NCBI GenBank assembly: GCA_033439265.1 | Contig: JAVTVX010000024.1 | Span: 14,119,001-14,183,000, forward strand | Length of the DNA stretch: 64,000 bases | Direction of reading: 5' to 3' | Source: Dillenia suffruticosa | Taxonomy: Eukaryota; Streptophyta; Magnoliopsida; Dilleniales; Dilleniaceae | Part shown: positions 1-9,440 of the stretch, piece by piece | How positions within the stretch are numbered: position 1 is the stretch's first letter | Layout of the letters: every line of letters starts with the position of its first letter | The notes under the pieces: generated by a model | The model's database searches: none | The model's input: only the letters and a program-made list of their open reading frames with translations | Told to the model about the DNA's origin: nothing | Made by a program: the position numbers and the translations under genes

Positions 1-1315
1 CCATTACCTATATTATTCCTAAACTCCCGTTAAATCTCATATCAACCGGTCATTTATGCCAATATGGACTAGATGTATATTTTTCTTGTCATGGTTGTCA
101 TGTGCATGATTCTCACACCCGAAAGGTTCTTGAAACAAGTCGTCTAATTGGTCGTATGGTTTGACTTCAACAATCTCGATATATCGAATTGTTTCTTACA
201 TACTATTGTCTTAACTACTTTAATTTCTTCCACTTTAAAAAGCCTATGGCACTCTCGAGTTGATCATATATCCTCCTCTTGTTTAAATTCTTTAATCTGT
301 AGTGGTTATTTAGGATCCATTCTTGATGAGAAATTTGATTGTTTAATATGTCTTCTTTCTAAACAAGCTGCCTTGCCCTTTCCTGCAAGTTAGTTTGCTT
401 CTTCTGCTCTTTTTGATTTAGTCCATTCTAATATTTGGGAAACTAGTCCAACTATTTCTACGCGAGGATCCAAGTATTATGTACAACGTTGTCGCTTTGA
501 ATTACCAAAAATTTATCTAGATTATACTACCATGGTTAGGACCCAACTTTGACACACTGTTAAAGTCTTTTGTTTTGATAATGCTCAGGAATATCTAGAT
601 ACTCGCATACTTCACTTTCTTCATTAGAATGGTACCCTCTACCATAGATCTTATCTTAGAACTTCTCAATAAAATGGTCAAGCTAAAAGAAAACATAAAC
701 ATATTGACAATAAAACTCTTCTTATTTCCTGTTCCTGCCCTGAACGTTTTTAGTGGACGTAATACTTACTGTTGTCCACACAATCAGTTGAATACCTTCA
801 CCTATCATTGATGATAAAAATCCTTTTGAAAGACTCTATGGCGCCCCTATAAATTTTTATGATCTCAAAGTTTTTTTATATGTTTGATTTATCCTTCTTC
901 AACCTTACGAGAAGAACAAACTTGAACCTCGCACTTATCTATGTTGCTTCCTGGGTTATAAGTTAGAACATAAATGATATCATTATTGGGATCCCATTTC
1001 TAATTGACTCCATATTTCCAGACGTGATCTTTTAGGGACAAAAGATGTTCTCTTCTCTATCCAAATGCCACCCCACCTAGATACACCTTCTCTTTACTTT
1101 ACTTATCCTTATGTTGATTTTATTCCTAATGATTCTCAAGGTTCTTTTGATGAGCTCACTGCATCGGCTCCTGTTCCACCACTACCAATTGATGATCTTC
1201 GGTTCTAGCACCAACTTTTGATTCCTCTACAACTTAGCTTGAACCCACATCTTCAATTCATCATTCTACTCGAGTAAAACAACTTCCCTCTCATCTTCAT
1301 GATTTTTATTGTTTT
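1..1315 (+). pseudogene. Degenerate Copia polyprotein, 5' part (GAG-pre-integrase and integrase remnants)
   Basis: Old Ty1-copia polyprotein remnant that enters from the left edge. An open stretch at 148-393 carries the GAG-pre-integrase pattern LWHSRVDH followed by a Cys pair (CLICLLSKQ), as seen before the integrase core. Integrase-like text continues to about 1300 (for example FDLVHSNIW, and DLKVFLY near 860-890) but is broken by many stops and frameshifts. It is cut at 1315 by the younger Copia at 1316-8463 and resumes at 8469 with reverse transcriptase. No function is expected. Copia assignment is sure; lineage is not determined. Confidence 0.75.
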
Positions 1316-1761
1316 TGTTGGATTTATATGCACATACACATGCGGAAGCGTGTAATATTTTCGGAATCATAAAAGATTAGAGTTTTCGGGCATATCTCAA
1401 AAAGTAGATTACAAAATCCGTGGAACCACGAACCTCGATCAATCGACCTCGCCGTCGGGATGATAACCACAAAAGTCGAGCTATCACCGCAGCACCACGA
1501 CACCTCAACCGAATCCGGTGACACAAATTCTCTTCGCAGAATTTTTCTCCTTCTCTCTCAATTGTCTCCTCACAATTTTTTTTTGTGCAATCATAGAATG
1601 AATTGTGCCTCCTAGGGTTTACCCTAATTTCCATATTCCTCCGTCACCACAAATGGTAGGGAATTAAAATCTCATCAGTTACCATTTGTGCATATGGAAA
1701 GTGGGATAATTTCCTTTTTCCAAATAAGGAAAGATGCCCCACGTGGGCATTCATTCCTTCA
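1316..1761 (-). repeat. 3' LTR of the nested Copia
   Basis: 446 bp; on the + strand it begins TGTTGGATTTATATGC and ends CATTCCTTCA, so on the coding strand it runs TGAAGG...CCAACA with TG/CA ends. It matches 8018-8463 with about 13 substitutions, 12 of them transitions, and no length difference. Flanked outside by the target duplication GTTTT. Confidence 0.95.
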
Positions 1762-1771
1762 TCTCCCACTT
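1762..1771 (-). other. Polypurine tract of the nested Copia
   Basis: The coding strand reads AAGTGGGAGA directly before the TGAAGG start of the 3' LTR. This is the expected plus-strand primer position and confirms the LTR boundary. Confidence 0.8.
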
Positions 1772-2911
1772 GCACACGAGGGCATTTTCATCCATCACGA
1801 GATCACAGCTCATACGATCTCCTGTATCACCCTTCTGGATTTTCATACTAGATTGGGTGTCGTGCGACTGGCGAGTACACCTGCAAATAAAGACTTCTCG
1901 ATACACCTGTTAGGATGTTCGAGGAGTCGTCGTTAATAATAAAAAAAAACATCTCGCTGTACCCCAGACTCATCATATTTACATCCTTCGAGTCACTTTC
2001 CTCATCGAAAGTCATCCCCAATATATCCTCGAATGTGTATTCACTATTACGTTCGTATCCCAACGTGGATATACGTAACAGACCAGTCGGTGAATACAAC
2101 ACAACGATGTAATGTTGATTGGTCTTCCTTTCCCAAACTCGAATCCATCGATCTCAATTCAGCTGCTTTCCTAGACCTGCCCCTTAGACCTCAATTTATC
2201 TTCCGGGCCATAGGTAAACAGACTAAAGTAGCAAACACTGAATCAAGACTTCTAGAGATAGTCGAAAGTAAAATAAGGGTACTAGAGATCTCACCCAATG
2301 GATCTCGGGTCTCACACAGTGGGAACGGGGATCATGAATAGATCATCGTCTCATGTAATTACTCCCACTATCCCTAGTCGTCATCACACGCGGTATGAAA
2401 CGCGTGCCACAGTGTTAATCCCTTATTTCTCAAAAGGGCATATGTCAGATTTCTTAACACTGTGCAGATACGGGACTCAGTCTACATATAAGACTCTACC
2501 CAGAGATCTCAGAGAGAGTGTCTCAGAGACAATATCACTATCGCAGGTGATGTCTGAGATCTCAAATTTGGCTACTCACAGGCAATATGGATGTGGGTAT
2601 TTCCATGTCGGTCATATCCCAAATGACCTCATCCTGAACGCGTATCAGGGCGACTTTTGTTCTAGCTGGGCCACTCTCAATGCCTCTTACGACTAGAAAC
2701 TGTCTTATCTCCACTCACTCAGAGTTGGAGGTGGTCGCTCGTGTGAAAGAGTCGACCTCACCTGTCTGACATATATTTTATCATATCAAAAATATACATG
2801 ATATAGATAAGTGTATTATTTAAGAAAATTTAAATGTGACTGAATAATGCACAAAATCATATATAAAAATATAATAAGCATCACATCGTCAGTTTAGTAC
2901 AATGAGAAAAA
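1772..2911 (-). other. 3' untranslated tail of the nested Copia
   Basis: About 1.1 kb between the pol stop and the polypurine tract. Open stretches exist on both strands (up to 132 codons at 2298-2696 +), but none resembles a known domain and their codon content is not convincing. I treat it as non-coding 3' sequence; an extra antisense or envelope-like frame cannot be excluded from sequence alone. Confidence 0.6.
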
Positions 2912-5512
2912 TCAAAATATTCCCAAACCCAATGACTCTCTATGTGCTATAAATGAGTCTCTAGTGATGGGTTTGGTGAAGGGGTCAGCCACCATGCAAT
3001 GTGTCGAGATGTACTTGACGGTCACTTCACCCTTCTCGATGATGTCTCTAACAAAATTATATCTGGTGTCTATGTGTTTGGTCCTACTATGATACTTAGG
3101 GTCTCGAGTGTAGGCGATAGCAGCCTGATTATCACAGCAAATCATCACTGGCCTCCCACTATCAGCCACAACCCCTAAGTCATCTAATAGTTTTCGGAGC
3201 CAAACACTCTCCTGAACTGCGACTGAGCAAGCCACGAACTCAGCCTCCATCGTAGATAAAGTTACACAGGTCTGCTTCTTGCTGCTCCAAGAAATGGCAC
3301 CGCCATTGAGCAAGAATGCAAAACCTGATGTCGATTTGCGCTTATCCAGATCACCGCCCCAGTCGGCGTCTGAATATCCTATGAGGCGCAAATCCCCTCT
3401 CCCATAACACAAGGAGTAGCTCGCAGTTCCCTTGAGATATCTAAAAATCCTTTTCACTACTCTCCAGTGACCTCTTCCAGGATTTGATTGATATCTACTC
3501 ACCAGACCAACTGCGTAACATATGTCTGGTCGTGTACACAACATCGCATACATCAAACTTCCCACTGCGCTAGAATAAGGGATTTTACGCATCTCCCTTA
3601 TATCTTCCTGAGTTTTCGGGCACATCTCAAGACTCAGACCATCACACTTGGCGATTGGAGTGTCAATGGGATTACAATCACTCATCCCAAAGCGCTCGAA
3701 AATTTTCTTAATGTAGGTCTCTTGTGAAAGAGCCAACATTCTTCTCGATCGATCTCTCTGGATCTTAACTCCAAGGATGAACTCAGCTTCACCCATGTCG
3801 ATCATGTCGAAGCTCAATGACAACCAAACCTTGATCGTCATCATATACTGAATGTTGTTCCCAGCCAACAGTATATCGTCCATATATAGGGACAGGATCA
3901 CAAAAGAGTTATCAGATCGTATCAAGTAAACACAATGATCCTCATCGATCATTGTAAAACCATAAGATATCACCTCCTCGTGGAATCTTAGGTACCACCG
4001 CCTGGATGATTGCTTTAGGCCATATATCGACTTCTGAAGTCGACAGACCTTGTCCTCATGACCTACTAGAACGAACCCAGAGGGCTGCTCCATGTAGATC
4101 TCCTCATCCAGATTTCCATTAAGGAAAGCGGTCTTTACATCCATCTGATGCAACTCTAGATCCATGCTTGCGATAATCGCCAAGAGTAGACGGATCGATG
4201 TAAATTTGACTACGGGGGAGAAAGTCTCCTCGTAATCAATGCCCTTTGTCTGTGTGTAACCCTTGGCTACTAGACGGGTTTTGTATCTTTCTACCGATCT
4301 GTCGGCCTTTCTTTTGATTTTGAGAACCCACTTGTTCCCTATGGCCCTTCTATCCTCAGGTAGGTCAACTAGGTCCCAGACCCCGTTGACCCTCATTGAT
4401 TCCATCTCCTCTTTCATGGCCTCTAGCCATTGGTCCTTCATAGGACTCTCGAGAGCCTTCTCAAAGGTTTGAGGTTCTTCATCATCCTCAGGAGTCACGA
4501 TGAGGATCTCATCCTCTATCGGAAAATGACGTCGGGGTATATGTCCCCGACTACTCCTACGAGGAGGAAGAGCCTTTTCACCTCGAGATGGGTCACTCCC
4601 ACTAGAAACAAGATCCTTTTCAGGCTCTTGGTTCCCACCCCTGGGCTTAATTGGGCCGTCAGGCTCACTCATCTCATAAAAGATGAAATTCTGGTCGATT
4701 TCGCCTCTCTTAGGGAAATCATTTTCTAGGAACGTAGCATTACGAGATTCGATCTCGGAGACCGTGCCATCCGTACGTTCACCTAGGAACACATGTCCCT
4801 TAGAATGTTCAGAGTACCTTGCAAAGATACATTTCTTTCCTCGTGGGCCTAACTTGCCGTGTGGGTGCGAGGAATCGTGAACGTATGCGGCACAACCCCA
4901 TGGTCTCAAATGGCTAAGGTCAGGCTGCCTCCTTATCCAAAGCTCGTATGGGGTACTAACTACGGACTTGGTTGGAACACGGTTAAGAACGTAGGCGGCA
5001 GTCAATAATGCATCTCCCCAATAGGAGATAGCCAAATTGGCCTGCGCCATCATCGATCTTACCATCTCCAACAAAGTCCTATTCCTTCTCTCAGCTACCC
5101 CGTTCTGCTGGGGAGTAGCAGGAATAGTCAACTGTCTCGTAATGCCCTTCTCGAAACAGAGCTCTTTAAATTCCTCAGACAAGTACTCGCGTCCTCTATC
5201 GGTTCTGAGAGTTTTAATTCTCAAGTCTAACTGGTTTTCTACCTCGCTGATAAACCTCCTGAAGCAATCTAATGCCTCAGACTTGTGCGAGATAAGATAG
5301 ACATAACCGAAACGCGTGTAATCATTTATAAACATAATAAAATACGTGGCTCCGTTTCGGACTCTCACATTCATAGGTCCACAAATATCGGAGTGGATCA
5401 ATTGCAATGGGGTACCAGCCCTCATCGCTTTTCCAAATGGTTTCCTCGTTGCTTTGCCTGCTAGGCAAAACTCACATAAGGGCAACTCGATCCGGGTTAG
5501 CGGGCCCAACAA
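2912..5512 (-). CDS. Copia pol: integrase, reverse transcriptase, RNase H (866-codon open frame)
   Basis: Uninterrupted 866-residue frame of the retrotransposon polyprotein. The start is artificial: the frame opens after a frameshift near 5520, not at a true initiator. Order: tail of the GAG-pre-integrase (CEFCLAGK, about 13-20); integrase core with HSD (about 40), FINDYTRF, LRTDRGREY and a catalytic Glu in QQNGVAERRNRT; reverse transcriptase from WVLKIKRK with VDVKTAF-type motif QMDVKTAFLNG, SIYGLKQS and the catalytic YMDD; RNase H with GYSDADWGG, STMEAEF and DNQAA, ending at TKPITRDSF. All catalytic signatures are present. It would copy element RNA into cDNA and insert it. Gag and protease lie upstream in other frames. 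Confidence 0.95.
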   Translation of the reverse strand: MLGPLTRIELPLCEFCLAGKATRKPFGKAMRAGTPLQLIHSDICGPMNVRVRNGATYFIMFINDYTRFGYVYLISHKSEALDCFRRFISEVENQLDLRIKTLRTDRGREYLSEEFKELCFEKGITRQLTIPATPQQNGVAERRNRTLLEMVRSMMAQANLAISYWGDALLTAAYVLNRVPTKSVVSTPYELWIRRQPDLSHLRPWGCAAYVHDSSHPHGKLGPRGKKCIFARYSEHSKGHVFLGERTDGTVSEIESRNATFLENDFPKRGEIDQNFIFYEMSEPDGPIKPRGGNQEPEKDLVSSGSDPSRGEKALPPRRSSRGHIPRRHFPIEDEILIVTPEDDEEPQTFEKALESPMKDQWLEAMKEEMESMRVNGVWDLVDLPEDRRAIGNKWVLKIKRKADRSVERYKTRLVAKGYTQTKGIDYEETFSPVVKFTSIRLLLAIIASMDLELHQMDVKTAFLNGNLDEEIYMEQPSGFVLVGHEDKVCRLQKSIYGLKQSSRRWYLRFHEEVISYGFTMIDEDHCVYLIRSDNSFVILSLYMDDILLAGNNIQYMMTIKVWLSLSFDMIDMGEAEFILGVKIQRDRSRRMLALSQETYIKKIFERFGMSDCNPIDTPIAKCDGLSLEMCPKTQEDIREMRKIPYSSAVGSLMYAMLCTRPDICYAVGLVSRYQSNPGRGHWRVVKRIFRYLKGTASYSLCYGRGDLRLIGYSDADWGGDLDKRKSTSGFAFLLNGGAISWSSKKQTCVTLSTMEAEFVACSVAVQESVWLRKLLDDLGVVADSGRPVMICCDNQAAIAYTRDPKYHSRTKHIDTRYNFVRDIIEKGEVTVKYISTHCMVADPFTKPITRDSFIAHRESLGLGIF

Positions 5513-5523
5513 GCCACTCGTAG

Positions 5524-5877
5524 CTAACCGGTTATTCTCTCTTGCCCTATGTGGCCAAGTCTACTATGCCAAATCGAAATATCATCAACTACGCTATCAG
5601 ATGTATACGCAATAGAAGACAAATCAGAAATTTTATTAAAGGAAACCAAATCCAACGCATAAAGTCCATCATGGACTAAACTAGTACACAAAACAGAGTT
5701 ATCGTAAATGACAGAAACACTCAAATTTCTGAAAATGACAGAGTATCCTAAACGATCTAAACAAAGGACAGAAATGAGATTCCGTCGAATCTCGGGAGCA
5801 TACAGCACATGATGCAGGTATAGGACTTGGTTACTTGGCAGCATCAGCTTGCATGTACCAATCCCCTTCACAACCAC
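5524..5877 (-). pseudogene. Copia polyprotein segment: protease C-terminus and GAG-pre-integrase
   Basis: 117 codons in the same frame as 5884-6408 but separated from it by one nonsense codon (TGA at 5884-5886; GGA would be expected from the family). It contains the VLYAPEIRRNLISV motif after the protease and ends in SIWHSRLGHIGQ, the start of the GAG-pre-integrase domain. A one-base shift near 5525 moves the continuing polyprotein to the frame of 2912-5512. This is a broken part of one original polyprotein, not a separate gene. Confidence 0.85.
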
Positions 5878-5883
5878 AAATGC

Positions 5884-6408
5884 TCAGTTCCCCACGTACA
5901 GCCTCCTCGCTTGGGGACTCAATCGGCGGAACTCCACATATGCGCTCCTATCTCGAGCTACATGGTCGGTGGCTCCTGAGTCTACAATCCACAAAGGAGA
6001 AGAGTTAGTAAGCATCACAGTGGATGAAACATAACTCATACCATGTAAAGAAAAAGGACATACCTTTCGCTCGCCACACTCGCGAGCGAAATGCCCAGAT
6101 TTGCCACAAACGTAGCATCGAACTTTGCTTTTGTCGAGCTCCTTCTTCTTACATGTCTGCCCTCTATCAACGGTTTTCGCTGCTGGCTTCCTCTTAGCCT
6201 GGCTAGGTTTCTTGTCATATTTGCGCCATTTACGCTTGACGCCCTTGGAGCCCTTACTCGACTCCGCCACATAGGCATGACCAGAAACCGACCTAGCCAC
6301 CTCCTGGCGCTCCTCCTCGAGCTCACAATGCCTACGCACGTCCATGAAAGTACGAATACTCTCAGTGTGCGTGAGGTAGGTCTTTACAACATCCCAAGAG
6401 TCAGGCAA
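5884..6408 (-). pseudogene. Copia polyprotein segment: gag C-terminus, CCHC zinc knuckle, aspartic protease
   Basis: 174 codons. It holds a basic stretch typical of nucleocapsid, a clean zinc knuckle CYVCGKSGHFAREC (CX2CX4HX4C) and the protease active site WIVDSGATDHV, all hallmarks of Copia gag-protease. The first part (MPDSWD...ELEEERQ) is the end of the gag UBN2-like domain. It is separated from the upstream gag segment by a frame change in 6408-6546 and ends at a single in-frame TGA. Confidence 0.9.
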
Positions 6409-6545
6409 GGACTGGATTACTCCCAGTACCTGAAGCTCATCAGCTTCATGGTATGATCGGGTCTCTTCTTATAGGTGATAAACCTATAAGTCAGCATCCT
6501 CAGCTTAGGAGCTGACCGGGAGCCAAGGTGCTCTCTCAGAGCACT

Positions 6546-6857
6546 TCAAACCGACATCGCAGTAGGATACTGCTCGTACACTGGAATCAGATCATCGTGC
6601 ATGCTGCTAAGGAGGATGACCCTAGCTTGGCCATCCTTCTTCTTCCATGCACGATACGCCTCCTCATCCAGTTTCGCCTGAGGCGTATCACCCACCCCGG
6701 GGTCTGTCATCTCGTGTAATAGAACCTCCGCTAGGTCCTGCTTCTCGAAGACAAATTGAACTTTACGGTGCCAAATCTCATAATTGTCACCGTTCAACTT
6801 GTCTCCCTTAACGAGATCAAGTACGATACTTTTTGTCGCAGCCATTGTCTCTGTCAC
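6546..6857 (-). pseudogene. Copia gag N-terminal segment (true polyprotein start)
   Basis: 103 codons beginning MTETMAATKSIVLDLVKGDKLNGDNYEIWHRKV. The KLNGDNYEIW motif is the usual start of Copia gag, so this ATG is the likely original initiator. The frame stops at 6546 and gag continues in another frame about 130 bases on, so one or more indels have broken capsid. It would have formed the virus-like particle. Confidence 0.85.
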
Positions 6858-8003
6858 ATAAAAAGAAAGAGAAGTTAGTGACTAATAATGCTTATTTTCA
6901 CAATTTCGTGCACCCTATGAATTAATAATCCAAAATGAATCGAGTATTGACCCCAAAGTGAGCATATGAGTCAACGGACACCATACACCACAACCCGGGA
7001 CTTCATCTCATCATCCGGACTTTAATTCGGTGCACAAAATCCCACAAATAGTCACAAATATGCACATAGGACCCCCAAAAAAATTGAAAAAATCAATTTT
7101 GGACGACCTGACGTGCCGCCGGAGTTCCCCACGCGCCGCCACTCGCCGGCGGTGCTCTCCACGGGCCACGCGCGCCCAGTCGCGGCGCGCAGCTCACGCG
7201 CCATCACGCGCTGAGCCACCTTGAGCCGAGTCAGACCGGGTCGGTCAATGGGTCAGGGTTGACCCGACCGATCCGGTCAACTTTCCGGGTCTGACCCGGT
7301 CGGGTCGGTTTGCGGGTCGGTCCAGGTCAGGGTCCGACCCGACCGCCACCACCATCCCGCTTCACGCGCCTGTGTGGCGCGTGAACCTCACGCGCCTGCT
7401 GGACGCGCCTTCTGGCGTGTGTGTGTCACGCGCCCGCGGGTCTGGGCCGGTTCTTTTTCGCTCGACGGGTCCTGCAACGGGTTTTTCGACCCGATTCTCT
7501 GAAAACCCATTTCCGGCTAATTTTTTACGACAGTTTCTGCCGGAAAATATATTTGGACTTCCCAAAAATATTTCGAACTCGTTTTCTGAATGATTCAAAC
7601 CCTAAACACGGCGAATCATATATCCAAATTTTGGCCCTCCGCGGCCTCGTCGGAAATCCCAGTTTCCGGCAACCAATCAATGCAAAATGCATGTCAAAAC
7701 GTAGATCAATGCACATGGAACACAAATATGCCATTTATTTAGATCAACAATCCCTCTACACGGATAGATCTAGGTTTTTAAGTTTTGGGCACCCCTAGGG
7801 CCAAAAACTTCAACTTAAATTTTCATGACTTAAACATGTTCCAAAAATTCAGAAAAAATTATATTTGAGATCTACGTGACATGGGTAACGTCACGGTGTA
7901 TTCGGATTCACGAAACTCATCCGTGATCCGAAACCCATTTTTGCAACCCCATATTTTTTCTACCCGAAAATATTCCGAAAATAATTGAATAAATCCAACC
8001 CTA
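6858..8003 (-). other. GC-rich leader of the nested Copia (between PBS and gag)
   Basis: A 1.1-kb untranslated leader. The stretch 7095-7470 is strikingly GC-rich compared with its surroundings. It holds repeated CACGCGCC/GGCGCG words (7125-7205, 7365-7435) and an array of GACCCG and its complement CGGGTC (7225-7345). These inverted words would fold strongly as RNA. No gene recognised. Confidence 0.7.
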
Positions 8004-8016
8004 CTCTCTGATACCA
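8004..8016 (-). other. Primer-binding site (initiator tRNA-Met)
   Basis: The coding strand reads TGGTATCAGAGAG one base inside the 5' LTR. This matches the plant initiator tRNA-Met 3'-end complement TGGTATCAGAGC in its first 11 bases. It fixes the element's orientation as - strand. Confidence 0.9.
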
Positions 8017-8017
8017 A

Positions 8018-8463
8018 TGTTGGATTTATATGCACATACACATGCGGAAGCGTGTAATATTTTCGGAATCATAAAAGATTAGGGTTTTCGGGCATACCTC
8101 AAAAAGTAGATTGCAAAATTCGGGGAACCACGAACCTCGATCAATCGACCTCGCCGTCGGGATGATAACCACAAAAGTCGAGCTATCACCGCAGCACCAC
8201 GACATCTCAACCGAATCCGGTGACACAAATTCTCTTCGCAGAATTTTTCTCCCTCTCTCTCAATTGTCTCCTCACAATTTTTTTTTGTGCAATCATAGAA
8301 TGAATTGTGCCTTCTAGGGTTTACCCTAGTTTCCATATTCCTCCGTTACCACAAATGGTAGAGAATTAAAATCCCATCAGTTACCATTTGTGCATATGGA
8401 AAGTGGGATAATTTCCTTTTTCCAAATAAGGAAAGATGTCCCACGTGGGCATTCATTCCTTCA
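8018..8463 (-). repeat. 5' LTR of the nested Copia
   Basis: 446 bp, pairs with 1316-1761. Being the 5' LTR of a - strand element, it should hold the element's promoter. Its inner end abuts the primer-binding site at 8004-8016, and its outer end abuts the target duplication GTTTT at 8464-8468. Confidence 0.95.
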
Positions 8464-8468
8464 GTTTT

Positions 8469-9440
8469 TCCACTACCCTCTCTCTGAACATCAAACTCAT
8501 CACAAGGCACGCTCTAACCTTGTTTGGCAACAAATAATGAGAGGAATTGTAGGATCTTCACTAGATTCATACTTGGGATCTATTTGATTTACAACCACAC
8601 AAAATTGTTATTGGGTGAGAATAGATCTATAGGATCAAACAAAGTCTGATGGGTCTGTAGATTGCAACAAAGCTTAGTCGGTAGCCAAAGGATTCACTTA
8701 GGAATATGACATTGATTATGAGGAAACTTTCACTCCTATTGCTCACCATACTTCTATTCATAGTCTGCTATTAAGAAATGACAACTCTTTCATATGGACA
8801 TGGAAAATGCCTTTCTTAAGGGTGATTTTGATGAAGTATAAATGTAGCCCCTCTTATGTATGATCATCCTCCACACAAATTTTGTAAACTTTGGCACGCA
8901 GTTTATGCCTCATTTGCCAATTTTATCGCAACTGTTTTGTAACTTGGCTTCTTCCCAATTCCTCATGACTCAGCCCTCTTTGTTTGCAAATCAGAAAAGA
9001 GTATGGATCTTCTCCTATTTTATGTGGATGACATGATTATTACTATTGATAATCTAATAGGTATGTTCACTATGAAGAAGTACTTTAATGAACACTTTGA
9101 GATGAAAGATCTTGGACATCTAGGTTACTTTCTTTGTCTCAAGATATCTTCTGGCTATGAAGGATACTATCTTACTAAAGCTAAGTATGCTTCCGATCTC
9201 ATCTTCAAGGCCGGTTAGACAGATAGCAATATTGCCTGTACACCTATTGATCAAAACATCAACTCATTTCCTTTGATGGTTCACTACTACAAGATGCTGC
9301 TCTTTATCATCAACTGATTGGTAATTTTATCTATATCAGTGTCATGTGACCTAACATTGCTAATGTTGTTTAAACGGTCAACACCCATTTGCCCTTGGTT
9401 ACAACTCCAAAAGGTTTGATCAAGAATATCCCTCCTAATC
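8469..9440 (+). pseudogene. Degenerate Copia reverse transcriptase (continuation of the element at 1-1315)
   Basis: Resumes the old + strand Copia after the nested insertion. Readable pieces are AKGFT and DYEETFTPIA around 8685-8735, then an open stretch 9003-9218 with LLFYVDDMIIT (the catalytic YVDD box), DLGHLGYFL and YLTKAKYASDL, and a last SIPID-like piece near 9240. Stops and frameshifts are frequent, and the RNase H end is not recognisable beyond about 9440. The C-terminus of integrase and the linker before RT are shortened. Confidence 0.8.

Larger units (their letters stand above)
1316..8463 (-). mobile_element. Nested Ty1-copia LTR retrotransposon, nearly complete
   Basis: A 7148-bp element bounded by two 446-bp LTRs (1316-1761 and 8018-8463) and flanked by the duplicated target GTTTT (1311-1315 and 8464-8468). 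On the - strand the order is 5' LTR, initiator-Met PBS, a 1.1-kb GC-rich leader, gag, CCHC zinc knuckle, protease, integrase, reverse transcriptase, RNase H, a 1.1-kb 3' tail, PPT and 3' LTR. Integrase before RT gives the Copia order. It inserted into an older + strand Copia. The LTRs differ at about 13 of 446 positions by eye, so the insertion is fairly recent. Frameshifts and a stop in gag/protease probably make it non-autonomous now. Confidence 0.95.

Noticed and set aside
2298-2696. 132-codon + strand open frame in the Copia 3' tail
   Set aside because: No similarity to known proteins that I recognise; runs antisense to the element and has no supporting motif.
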